Origin: an uncultured Ureaplasma sp.
GTDB taxonomy: Bacteria > Bacillota_I > Bacilli_A > Mycoplasmatales > Mycoplasmoidaceae
Direction of reading: 5' to 3'
Assembly (NCBI GenBank): GCA_902782585.1
Contig: CACZNK010000061.1
Coordinates: 1 to 16,197, forward strand
Length of the DNA: 16,197 bases
Translations under genes and position numbers: made by a program
In this document: in pieces, positions 1 through 8,742 of the stretch
How positions within the stretch are numbered: position 1 is the stretch's first letter
Layout of the letters: each line of letters begins with the position of its first letter
Notes under the pieces: generated by a model
What the model was told of the DNA's origin: nothing
What the model saw: the letters and a program-made list of their open reading frames with translations, nothing else
Database searches by the model: none

Positions 1-2
1 CA

Positions 3-56
3 TACCTACGTGATTTGATTATTGAACTTAATGGTAATTTAGAAGAGGAGAAATAA
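3..56 (+). CDS. C-terminal end of an unidentified protein (5' end outside window)
   Basis: The frame beginning at base 3 is open from the window edge to TAA at 54-56 and encodes 17 residues rich in Leu and Glu (ending NGNLEEEK). The stop lies two bases before the cinA ATG, and the cinA Shine-Dalgarno sequence sits inside this tail, so the two genes are probably co-transcribed and coupled. In Firmicutes pgsA often precedes cinA-recA, but this acidic, soluble-looking tail does not look like the membrane C-terminus of PgsA. I do not recognise the protein. Confidence 0.6.
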   Translation, partial: YLRDLIIELNGNLEEEK

Positions 57-58
57 AT

Positions 59-541
59 ATGACAAATTTTTTACCAAAAGAAATTATTGATTTATTAATT
101 AAAAATAATTTAACTATTTCAACTTCTGAAAGTGTTACAGCAGGAATGATTAGTTCATATTTAGCTTCTATTCCGGGATGTAGTAAAACTTTAAAAGGTG
201 GTTTTGTAGTTTATTCTAATTATGCAAAAACTAAACTTTGTAATGTTAAAGAGTCAACATTAAAAAAGTTTGGTGCAATTAGTAAAGAATGTGTAGAAGA
301 ATTAGCTATTAATACCAATAAAATCCTTAATACAGATATATCAATTGCTATTTCTGGTAATGCTGGACCTATATGTGATGAAAATAAACCAATTGGATTT
401 GCTTATTTATGTATTTGTGTAATTGATAAACCATATGTTTATGAATTACAATCTAATGAAAAAGAACGTAATGATATTCGAATTGATTTAACATATATGA
501 CATATGATAAAACGTTAAAATTATTGAAAGAAATTATCTAA
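59..541 (+). CDS. cinA: CinA C-terminal domain protein (nicotinamide-nucleotide amidase, PncC type)
   Basis: 160 residues, matching only the C-terminal amidase domain of CinA; the N-terminal MoCF-like domain is absent, as in stand-alone PncC/YgaD proteins. Visible family motifs are SESVTAG near residue 22 (usually AESCTGG, with the catalytic Ser), GGFVVYSNYAK near 47-57, FGAIS near 75, and ISGNAGP near 98-104 (usually TGIAGP). The family deamidates nicotinamide mononucleotide, recycling a by-product of NAD-dependent DNA ligase, which fits the presence of ligA in this window; that link is inference. Start choice: ATG at 59 has a clear AGGAG at 46-50, eight bases upstream. The gene is followed after one base by the next gene and then recA, the classical cinA-recA neighbourhood. 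Function is assigned by family, not by any substrate signature visible here. Confidence 0.88.
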   Translation: MTNFLPKEIIDLLIKNNLTISTSESVTAGMISSYLASIPGCSKTLKGGFVVYSNYAKTKLCNVKESTLKKFGAISKECVEELAINTNKILNTDISIAISGNAGPICDENKPIGFAYLCICVIDKPYVYELQSNEKERNDIRIDLTYMTYDKTLKLLKEII

Positions 542-542
542 T

Positions 543-1196
543 ATGTTATCTAATGTTCATTTTAATCTAGGTATTTCTATTAGCATATTAATTGTTGGCT
601 TTTTCATTCTAACACTTATTATTTTTGAATTCATAACATACATGCTTAGTAATAAATTTCTAATCTTTAAAAAAGATAAAATTCTTAATTTTGGATGGAT
701 TATTAACCTAACTGTTTCAATAATTGTTCTTACTATTGCTACATTATTAGTAGTAATTAGTTTATCACAAACTAAATATATTCCTTATATGTTTATATGA
801 TGATTAGTAGCATGTGTTTCATTATGTATTTTGATTATTAGAACAGTTTTAATTACTAAATCTAAAAAGAATAAATATGAAATCAAAAATATTTTTTCAA
901 TTTCAACAAATGAACTAGCAAATAAATTTAAAATTTATAATTTTAATAATCCTATTTGTAATATTAAACATATTGAAAGAGATAAATGATATATTAATTT
1001 AAAACAAGACTTTAATTTACTATTGCATAAAATTGAAACCATTGATTCAAATAATATTAAATTTATTGCAAGTGAAATAATCACATTTGAAGAAGCTTAT
1101 TGTGCAACAGTATTTGATAAAAGGAATAAATATGCATTTGCCTATTTTTTAATCCTATTAAATAATTTACAAAAAAAGAATGAAAACTGAAAATAA
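543..1196 (+). CDS. Membrane protein of unknown function between cinA and recA
   Basis: 217 residues once TGA codons (798-800, 801-803 and two later ones) are read as Trp. The N-terminal half has three strongly hydrophobic segments at about residues 10-33, 52-75 and 79-102, with Lys-rich turns between them. Residues from about 105 to the end form a soluble, Asn/Lys/Ile-rich domain, probably cytoplasmic. I recognise no family. ATG at 543 follows the cinA stop by one base, so translation is likely coupled to cinA; a weak purine stretch (GAAAG) in the end of cinA could act as ribosome site. The second TGA pair encodes adjacent tryptophans at the start of the third membrane segment. A 16-base direct repeat straddles its stop codon. 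Confidence is high that it is coding (open frame, A/T-ending codons, operon position) but nothing is known of its role. Confidence 0.82.
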
Positions 1197-1207
1197 TTTA
1201 CAAAAAA
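1161..1207. repeat. 16-base direct repeat across the end of the membrane-protein gene
   Basis: AATAATTTACAAAAAA occurs at 1161-1176 and again at 1192-1207, offset by 31 bases. The first copy encodes the last residues of the upstream gene and the second contains its TAA stop. It may be a remnant of a small tandem duplication. The sequence is A/T-only apart from one C, so chance is not excluded. Confidence 0.6.
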
Positions 1208-1220
1208 TAAATTTATTTTT
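1203..1220. terminator. Possible weak terminator: A/T-only palindrome before recA
   Basis: Bases 1203-1211 and 1212-1220 are exact reverse complements (AAAAATAAA / TTTATTTTT), ending in a T run. With no G or C pairs and no loop the hairpin would be unstable, so termination of the cinA transcript before recA is only possible, not shown. It lies in the 59-base gap before recA. Confidence 0.25.
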
Positions 1221-1234
1221 CATTTTATATAAAT

Positions 1235-1240
1235 GGAGGG
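1235..1240 (+). promoter_or_regulatory. Strong Shine-Dalgarno of recA with unusual spacing
   Basis: GGAGGG is the best ribosome-binding site in the window. The spacer to the first ATG is 15 bases; an in-frame ATT codon at 1250-1252 lies nine bases downstream of it. It supports recA translation but leaves ATG versus ATT open. Confidence 0.7.
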
Positions 1241-1255
1241 ATTAAAAAAATTAAT

Positions 1256-2281
1256 ATGAATGAAGAAAAGCTATTAGAACAAGCCATTAAAAAAATTGAA
1301 AGTCAATTTGGTAAGGGCTATGTAACTAAATTTAATAATAATCAAACTATTGATGTTATTCCATCTGGAAGTATTAAAATTGACAAAATTTTAGGCGTTG
1401 GTGGCTATCCTAAAGGGAAAATTATAGAAATTTATGGCAATGAATCATGTGGTAAGACTACATTAGCATTACAAGCTATTGCCTCATGCCAATCAATAGG
1501 TGGAAAATGTGCATATTTAGATCTAGAACATGCCTTAGATGCAAAATTTTGCATTGCAAATGGTATAGATTTATCTAAATTGTTGTTAGCACATCCAGAA
1601 TCTGGTGAACAAACATTTCAATTAATTTCAGCACTTGTTAAAACTGCGATGATTGATTTAATTATTGTTGATTCTGTAGCTGCTATAGTCCCAGAAAGTG
1701 AAATAGAAGGAAAATTCTCTGATCAAACTATTGGTTTACAAGCAAGAATTATGTCAAAAGGTTTAAGAATAATTCAAGGTTTATTATCAAAATATAATAC
1801 CACTATTATCTTCATTAATCAAATTCGTGAAAAGGTTGGTGTATTCTATGGTAGTAATGAAATTACTACAGGTGGACGTGCACTTAAATTTTATTCATCA
1901 ATTAGAATTGAACTACGGCGAGCTGAATTAATAAAAAGAGGTAGTGAATGTGTGGGTATTAAAACTTTGGCTAAAATTGTTAAAAATAAATTGGCACCTC
2001 CGTTGAATAAAGCTTATATTGATATTTATTTTGATCAAGGGATTGATCATAATGATGAAATAATTCAATATGCTTTAGATTATGGAATTATCATAAAGAA
2101 GGGCTCATGATATTACTTTGATGAAGAACGATTGGGTCAAGGCAAAGAAACAACAATCAAATTCTTATTAGATAACCCAATATTGTTTGAACAAATTAAA
2201 AACAAATGTTTTGATCGTAAAGAAATAACTGATGAAGAGAATAATGACAAAAAAATTAAAGAACTAGAAATAGAAAAATAA
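1256..2281 (+). CDS. recA: RecA recombinase
   Basis: 341 residues, normal RecA length, with one TGA Trp codon (2108-2110) in the conserved GSWYY segment near the C-terminus. RecA polymerises on single-stranded DNA, catalyses strand exchange and drives recombinational repair. Motifs: Walker A GNESCGKTT at residues 61-69, Walker B LIIVDSVAAIVP, the QIREKVGVFYG region and TTGGRALKFYSS. The C-terminal tail is acidic and Lys-rich as in the family. A strong GGAGGG lies at 1235-1240, but ATG at 1256 is 15 bases further on, longer than usual; an in-frame ATT at 1250 would have optimal spacing, so the exact start is slightly open. CGG is used for an Arg in the IELRR segment. The TAA stop abuts the stop of the convergent kinase gene with no base between. 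Confidence 0.97.
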
Positions 2282-3451
2282 TTATTTTAATTTATTAAAC
2301 ATTAACAAAATAATTGTTGTAATAATTAGTGCAACAACTATGAATGTTAACAACCAATAAAGTCATGATAAATTGTATGGTTTAAGTTTTGTCTTTTCAT
2401 GCTCAACATCAAAAAAACTAGCTTGCAGTGTTCTCTTAAAATATGGTTTAATTAATTGCGCTGTTTTTGCTTTTTCCGGATATTTAATAATATCATCAAT
2501 ATCTTTAATAATTTCTAAAACATTTGTATATCTAAAACATAAATCTTCTTTTTTAGATGCAATGCATCTGAAAATGACATTTTCAATTGCTCGAGGAATT
2601 TTAGGATTATTTTTCGATAATGGTGGTAAGTCATAAGTTAAAGGTAATTTAATAATTGATTGTTTATTTGGATCACCAATAAATGGTTTATTACCAGTTA
2701 ACATCTCGTATAAAATAATTCCAATTGAGAAAAAATCACATTGTTCATTAATTATTTTAAATTTTTGTTCTATTGTAGAATTTGGAGCATAAGCATAATA
2801 TAATGATGGGGAAATATATGGATATGTACCATATAAAATACTTTCATTTGTAGCGAATTTTTTTGTCTCTTTTTCATCATCTTTACCAAAACTAGAATAA
2901 ACTACTGATGAAATGCCAAAATCAATAAGTTTTAAATTTGATCTATCTTTAGAAAGTAAAATATTCTCAGGTTTTAAATCTCGATGAATGATTTTACTAC
3001 TAAAACTATGTAAGTCCTTTAAAGCAATTAGAATTTTTTTAAATAAGAATAATGCTTCTTGAATACTTAATAAACCTTCTTTTTCAATAACTTCACGAAG
3101 TGAATCACCATCAATATATTCCATTAGAATAACAATTGTTTGTCCTTTTACAATTTCTTTAACATTGTAAGTTTTAACAACATTATCACATTGTGAAATT
3201 CTTGTACATGTTACGCATTCATCATAATACCTTGCTCAAGATTCATCAGTTGTATCTTTGGTACGATTAATAACTTTTAATGCATAATAATTTGGAGTAA
3301 ATGAATTCTTTTTGGTACTAATATCTTCGACAAGATAAATAATTGAATCCATCCCACCTTTGCCAATTTGTTTTAATACCTTATAGTAATCAAGGATGAT
3401 ATCACCAACATTAAATTTAAAACCTTTTTTTGATTCAATTAGTTCTGACAT
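2282..3451 (-). CDS. Membrane-anchored Ser/Thr protein kinase (PknB/PrkC type)
   Basis: 389 residues with TGA Trp codons, including residue 72 and three near the C-terminus region. Hanks-type kinase features in order: glycine loop IGKGGMDS near 29-36, invariant Lys59 in YYALKVIN, catalytic HRDLKPEN at 156-163, DFG at 177-179, and a GTYPYISP element in the activation region. The usual Glu of the APE motif appears replaced (ISPSLYYA). After the kinase domain a basic linker leads to one membrane helix at the extreme C-terminus (about residues 366-385), leaving only a few residues outside; no PASTA repeats are present. The ATG shares one base with the gatB stop (TAATG), so translation is coupled to gatB. 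Mollicute kinases of this class usually sit beside a PP2C phosphatase gene; none is in this window. Substrates cannot be inferred. Confidence 0.93.
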
Positions 3452-4884
3452 TATTTTCTTAATCTTTTTTTAATAATCTTCAACAAAATCTCATTTGATA
3501 TTTTCGGATTTGCTTGACCTTTAGTTTCTGCCATTAGCATTCCTAAATAATATTTTAATACTCGCTCGGTTCGATTTTCATATTGTTCAAGCATTTTTGG
3601 ATTTTTATCAATAATTTTATTTAATAATTCTTCAAGAACTTTTTCATCTTTAATTTGAATAAAATTTTTCTCTTTTATAATGATTGATGGTTCTTTTAAA
3701 TCATCAAGCATCTTGGGAAAAATAGTTTTAGCTTGTTTCCCATTAATTTCTTCTGATTTTAATAAAGTTAATAATTTTATTATCAATTCAATTTGTTGTG
3801 AATTTAAATTAGAAATTTGTTTATTTTTATTTTTTAAATAACCTACTAATTCAACCATTATTCATGAAATGCTTAAAGCAGGATGTTTAATTGTTGAATT
3901 TACTTTATCAAATACTTTATACAAATCAAAATCATTTAATAACTGTTCAATTAATTCATCTCTAATTTCTAGTTTCATCAATTCATTTTTAATTTCGTCT
4001 GGTGTTTTATTTAATTTGCTTATAACGTTGTTAATGAATTTATCAGTCAAATAAATATCACTAATATTTTTCTCTGGAATAAAATTATATTGAGCTTCAG
4101 TATCTTTCATGCGCATAAATACAGTTTTATTAGTTTGCTCATCTCAACACATTGTACAAAATAAAATTTCTTGATTCTTTAAAATTAATTCTGTTTGACG
4201 ATTAATTTCATAATCAATAGATTTTGCAACATTAGCGAATGAATTAATATTTTTAATTTCTACACGTTGACCCATTTTTTTAGAACCAACAGGTGATATA
4301 GAAATATTTACATCAACTCTTAAAGAACCATCTTCCATTTTTGCATTAGAAATATTCATAAAAGTCAAATTCCTTTTTAACTTTGTTAAAAATTCAATTG
4401 CATCTTTGGTTGAGTGAATATCGGGTTTGGTTACAATTTCAATTAATGGCATTCCAGCACGGTTATAATCTAAATAGATCTTACCATCTTTACTAAATTC
4501 TTTTGCTGTGTCTTCTTCTAAATGAATTCTTTCAATTTTTATTACATTACCATTATTTAATTTGATTTGACCATCACGACCAATTGGATGAAATAATTGA
4601 GTAATTTGAAATCCTTTAGGTAAATCATGATAAAAATAATTTTTACGATCAAAAAGCAATTGGTTATCAATTTTCATACCTAACACATTAGCTAAAGCGA
4701 TACCTTTTTCAACAGCAGCTTTATTTACAGTAGGCATTATTCCTGGTAAAGCTAAATCCATATATGAGATGTTTAAATTCGGAGCTTCATTATGAGCACT
4801 TTTTGAGTTAGAGAACATTTTTGACTTTGTATTTAGAACACAATGTATTTCCAATCCAATTGTTGGAATAAAATTATTTAACAT
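3451..4884 (-). CDS. gatB: Aspartyl/glutamyl-tRNA amidotransferase subunit B
   Basis: 477 residues, normal for GatB, split by TGA Trp codons at 4144-4146 and 3862-3864. GatB binds misacylated Glu-tRNA(Gln), activates the glutamyl group with ATP, and amidates it with ammonia from GatA. Visible features: the N-terminal PTIGLEIHCVLNTKSKMFS signature, YHDLPKGFQITQ, HLEEDTAKE, DYNRAGMPLIEIVTKPDI, SLRVDVNIS and KNINSF, followed by the helical and YqeY-like tail domain with KANP-type GQANPKIS near the C-terminus that contacts tRNA. A good AAGGAG (4898-4893) precedes ATG 4884 by eight bases and lies within the end of gatA; the two genes overlap by seven bases. The stop overlaps the kinase start by one base. 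Nothing is unusual apart from its downstream partner. Confidence 0.97.
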
Positions 4885-6317
4885 TGTCTATTCTCCTTAT
4901 CAAAATTTAAGGCTTCTTCAATACTTAATGCAATATTAAGCAATTTTTGATCATCATATTTTTTACAATTTATATTTATACCTCATGGAAATTTTTTAAT
5001 AAAATTTGTAGGCAATGTAATTGAAGGTGTATGACAGAAATTACCCAACATTAATAAATCATCAGCAATATTTAAATGATAATTAAATGTTTTAAATTCA
5101 TCAATTGTAGGAACTAAATCACTTGATGCTGGAATTATATATGCATCATATTTAGCAAATATATCATTAACAAACTTATCATACAAACGTACTGCTTTTC
5201 GTGCTCTATTTAAACATTTTCTAAAATTTTGAAATCTATCAACAAGTGAAGCATAGATAAATCTATATTTAACTTCTTTTCCAAACCCATAAGTTCGATT
5301 AATATTAATCATTTCATTAAAACTTGATTTTGATTTATCTTTATTTGTACCAAATGTTACACCAGTAAAATTATGATAACAACTTAAGGCTTCAGGATAA
5401 GAAATATATTTATAAGTCATATAAAGAGTCTCCATAAGTTTTCAATCAACTTTTACTTTTTCAACTTTGAATTTTTTATCTTTTAATAATTTAATTACTC
5501 GATTGTATTCTTTTAAAACATCTTCTTGTAGATATTGCTCTATACCATCAAAAATAGCAATATTAGCATTTGAAATATGTTTTAGATTCTCATAGTATTT
5601 GTTTTGCAAATCATAACTTGTGTAATCTAATTCATCATACTTAATGATGTTTTGAGCAACAATAGCAATATCAGTTACATAATTAGCAAGAATTCCTACA
5701 TGATCTAATGAAGGTGCATATGGATAAACTCCAAATCTTGATATTGCACCATATGATGGTTTATATCCAACTGTTCCTAGATATGAACTTGGTTTCCTTA
5801 CTGAGTCACCTGTATCAGTTCCAATTGAAAATAAACCAAAACCACCAGCAATAGAGTTTACACTACCACTACTACTACCAGAAGTTATTCTTGAATTATC
5901 ATAAAAATTACAAACTTCACCATATGCTGTAGTTAAACCACTGTTACCTAAACCAAATTCATCTAAGTTAGCTTTACCAAGTAACATTGCATTTTGTTTA
6001 TTTAAAATTTCATATACTGTTGCACTATATGGTGGAATATAATTTCTTAAAAATTCGCTACCACCTGTTGTTCTAATGCCTTTTGTTGCAATATTATCTT
6101 TTAAAGTATATGGAATACAAAATAATAAATTATCTTTATTCTCTTCAAACTTATTTTCAAAATCTTTTATATTAATCAAATCAATTGTATTAGTAATAAT
6201 ACTATTTGTTTTTTTAATCTTCTCAAATATTTTTTTAGATTCTAAAACAATATCTTTGATAAATATTTCTTTATTAATTAATTTGTTATGTAACTCAAGA
6301 ATCTTAGATTTAGCCAC
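4878..6317 (-). CDS. gatA: Aspartyl/glutamyl-tRNA amidotransferase subunit A
   Basis: 479 residues, an amidase-signature enzyme that hydrolyses glutamine and supplies ammonia to GatB. Its Lys-cisSer-Ser triad is visible: Lys73 in TLKDNIA, Ser148 in TSGSSSGS and the nucleophile Ser172 in GTDTGDSVRKPS, with the same 99-residue Lys-to-Ser spacing as known for GatA. The usual GTDTGGSIR has Asp at residue 171 here, an uncommon change next to the nucleophile. TGA Trp codons lie at 5442-5444 and 4983-4985; the second gives WGININCK near the C-terminus. I chose the GTG start at 6317, two bases after the gatC stop, because the alignment with GatA begins there; the ribosome site is weak (AAGAAA). The 3' end overlaps gatB by seven bases. 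Confidence 0.96.
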
Positions 6318-6319
6318 AA

Positions 6320-6598
6320 TTATTTCTTAATGACTATATAGTCACCCTCTATATTTTCTGAACAAGATAATATTTCATTCTTATCATATTTACTTGGTTT
6401 ATCTTCTCTCAATTTGTGCATAGATTTTTCATTTTGAGGTTCTACATCTTCTAATGTATCAATATAATCTAACTCATTAGTTGATTGATATGCATTATTA
6501 ATTTTTCTTGCTACTCAATCTAATTCATCATCTTTAATTGAAATACCAATCATTTTTGCATATTTAATAATTTCCTCATTACTTAATTTCTTTGACAT
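6320..6598 (-). CDS. gatC: Aspartyl/glutamyl-tRNA amidotransferase subunit C
   Basis: 92 residues, the usual size for GatC, hidden from standard-code ORF calling by one TGA codon (Trp in DELDWVARKI). GatC is the small belt-like subunit that wraps GatA and GatB and stabilises the complex. Sequence features match: an N-terminal helical part beginning MSKKLSNEEIIKYAKM, then a segment with DTLEDVEPQ and LREDKPS, the family's conserved 'P...LREDxxx' region. ATG 6598 has an AAGAGG four bases upstream, close but usable, eight bases after the stop of the transporter gene. TAA at 6322-6320 precedes the gatA GTG by two bases. Order gatC-gatA-gatB is the standard arrangement. Confidence 0.93.
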
Positions 6599-6606
6599 AA
6601 AACCTC

Positions 6607-7788
6607 TTAATCTAAGTATTGTTTTGATATAACTTCAACATTATCTTCATTATAGTTATATTTGATTAACCTATTTATAACTTTATACGATGGAAATATA
6701 ATAGCAAAATTTAAGATTGCTATAAATGGATAGGATAATGTTCTAATTACTAATCAATGATCAAATTCAAATGTTGAAAATGATCTATCAAAGCAAGGGG
6801 CAAAAAATACATTAATTATTGCACTATTAACGAATACTATAAATATTGACTGAATAAAATAAGTAACTCATAAATTTTTACTCTTTTTAGATTGAAATTC
6901 TTTTTCAAGAATTGATATTGCTTTAATTGTATTTTCTACTTTGAAATATCTTTCAGTATACCAACTTGCTTGCTTTAAAGCAACCCTAGTCCCAGATTTA
7001 TTTCTTCTAATTTGATTTAAAAAGAATTTATTTCGATAATTTCATGAAATATTATATTTCATCTTTAAAATAGATAGTTTAATATTTGATGTAGCAACTA
7101 TAAACATAATTGATCAAACAACAAGTATAACAAATGCTAATGTTGTTAGTAATGTAATAATTAGTGATAGTTTAGTAAATATAAATTTTTTTGCTAAAAT
7201 ACTAACAACAAAATTAGGATATTGTTGATATCAAATATATAAAATCAACAAAAGTGTAACAACTATATAAATTAATGATGCTAATATTGCATATTTAACA
7301 TTATTATTTTTAAATATAATGGTAATTGATTTAAATAATCCAGCAATAATCCCATATGCTAAAACAATAATAAAAAATCCTGGATGAAACATTCCAGCAG
7401 TTAATGCAATTGTTAATAAATCTGTAATTCCTCCAATTAGTAAACCAATAAATGGACCAAATAATAATCCACCAAGTTGAATCAATATACCTTCAATTAG
7501 AACTCGAGCTCCAGGATAACCTCTAAAAAATATACCAAATAAACCTGAAGAAATAAATGTTAACAATAAGATAATTGCTATTGACATAGAAATTATCATT
7601 GCGACATTAGTAATTCCTCTAATTCTTATACGTGGAATGATGTAATATCTACGATGTCAACGAACACGATAATATATTTTTTTAATTAATGAAACTAAAA
7701 ATACAAAAGCAACAAAACATATAAATATGATTGATACTTGTGAGTCAGATAATAGTGGTGATATCTGTGTGTCTACTGTCAAAGACAT
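6607..7788 (-). CDS. ECF transporter S-component-like membrane protein with extra central segment
   Basis: 393 residues with several TGA Trp codons. Residues 18-35 form a membrane helix followed by a very basic stretch (36-60). Residues 64-185 resemble the first helices of a folate-type ECF S component: FFRGYPGARVLIEG, GGLLFGPFIGLLIGGITDLL, TAGMFHPGFF and YGIIAGLF. S components bind a vitamin or similar substrate and work with the EcfA/A'/T energising module, which is not in this window. A further helix at about 207-231 and a charged soluble stretch (232-305) follow, then two helices at about 307-328 and 348-372 separated by a conserved-looking CFDRSF..FDHWLVIR segment. Family members are usually about half this length, so an insertion between helices is likely (inference). 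Substrate unknown. There is no Shine-Dalgarno; ATG 7788 may be read from a nearly leaderless transcript. First gene of the gatCAB-kinase unit. Confidence 0.75.
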
Positions 7789-7789
7789 A

Positions 7790-7821
7790 ATATATAATTA
7801 TATGAATATATTATTATATAT
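7790..7821. promoter_or_regulatory. Symmetrical divergent promoter region between transporter gene and nfo
   Basis: The 35-base gap between two divergent genes is almost wholly an inverted repeat: 7790-7803 pairs with 7808-7821 (13 of 14 positions, mismatch 7799/7812) around a GAAT centre. Minus-strand TATAAT at 7802-7797 would start transcription at about 7788-7790, at the transporter ATG; the symmetrical plus-strand TATTAT at 7809-7814 would start near the nfo ATG (7824). Neither gene has a Shine-Dalgarno, which fits leaderless or near-leaderless mRNAs. Overlapping alternative TATAAT boxes exist at 7793-7798 (plus) and 7818-7813 (minus), so exact start sites are uncertain. Confidence 0.55.
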
Positions 7822-7823
7822 AC

Positions 7824-8702
7824 ATGGCAATATTTGATAATTTACTTATTGGTTCACATGTTAGTATGAAATCACCAAATTACTTGGTTGGTAGTATAAA
7901 TGAAGCTATTTCATATGGTGCTAATTGCTTAATGTTTTATACTGGTTCTCCGCAGTCAACAAATAGAGCCAATATTAATGATTTAAAAATTGATGAATTT
8001 AAAAAGATTGCTAAGACAAATCATATTGATCTTGAACATGTAATTGTTCATGCTCAATATATTATTAATTTAGCTAATAGTGATAAATTAAAACATAATT
8101 TTGCAATTAATTTTATATCTACAGAAATTAAGAGATGTATGAAAATTGGTGCTAAATATTTAATATTACATCCAGGAAACGCTACAAACTGTAGTGTTGA
8201 AGAGGGAATTAAAAACATTGCTAATGGAATTAATCAAATATTAAAAAAAGTAGGTAAAACTAATGTTGTTATATGTTTAGAAACAATGAGTGGGAAAGCT
8301 AATGAAATTGGAAGAGATTTTCAACAATTAAAAAACATTATTGATTTAATAAATTTAAAAAAGAACATTGGTGTTTGTTTAGATACTTGTCATATAAATG
8401 ACAGTGGTTATGACATTAATGATTTTGATAATGTTATTAATAAATTTGATAAAATTATTGGTTTGGATAAACTAAAAATAATACACTTAAATGATTCAAA
8501 AAATCCTAAAGGTGCACACAAAGATCGACATGAAAATATTGGATATGGAACATTAGGATTTAATAATCTTTTAAAAGTTGTATATCATAATAAACTAACT
8601 AAAATTCCTAAGATATTAGAAACACCATGATACAATAATAAACCATGTTACAAACAAGAAATTGAAATAATTAAAAATAAAAAATGAAGGGAGTTTAAAT
8701 AA
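7824..8702 (+). CDS. nfo: Endonuclease IV (AP endonuclease)
   Basis: 292 residues, normal for Nfo, with TGA Trp codons including 8628-8630. The enzyme cleaves the backbone 5' of abasic sites in base-excision repair using three metal ions. By comparison with the E. coli enzyme all nine metal ligands are present: His76 (VHAQY), His116 (LILHPG), Glu153 (CLETM), Asp187 and His190 (CLDTCHIND), His221 (IIHLNDSK), Asp234 and His236 (KDRHENIG) and Glu266 (ILETPW). The N-terminal IGSHVSMKSP motif is also typical. No Shine-Dalgarno precedes ATG 7824; the alignment begins at this Met, so it is probably translated from a leaderless or very short-leader message. The TAA stop overlaps the first bases of the downstream terminator. 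Confidence 0.97.
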
Positions 8703-8735
8703 AAAAACGAACTGTAAAATACAATTCGTTTTTTT
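8701..8735. terminator. Bidirectional intrinsic terminator between nfo and tRNA-Thr
   Basis: Arms 8701-8716 and 8720-8735 pair over 16 positions with one C-A mismatch (8712/8724) around an AAA loop. The core ACGAA..TTCGT is flanked by A7 on the left and T7 on the right, giving a U tract after the hairpin on either strand. It can stop nfo transcripts from the left and the tRNA-Thr transcript from the right. Confidence 0.88.
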
Positions 8736-8742
8736 ATATTTA

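Noticed and set aside
2363..4884. Apparent fragmentation of the kinase and gatB into several pseudogene pieces
   Set aside because: All breaks are TGA codons in a single frame at expected Trp positions, so the genes are intact under genetic code 4.
6076..6330. Plus-strand open frame of 84 codons opposite gatA
   Set aside because: Hydrophobic shadow of the Lys/Glu-rich start of gatA; no ribosome site.
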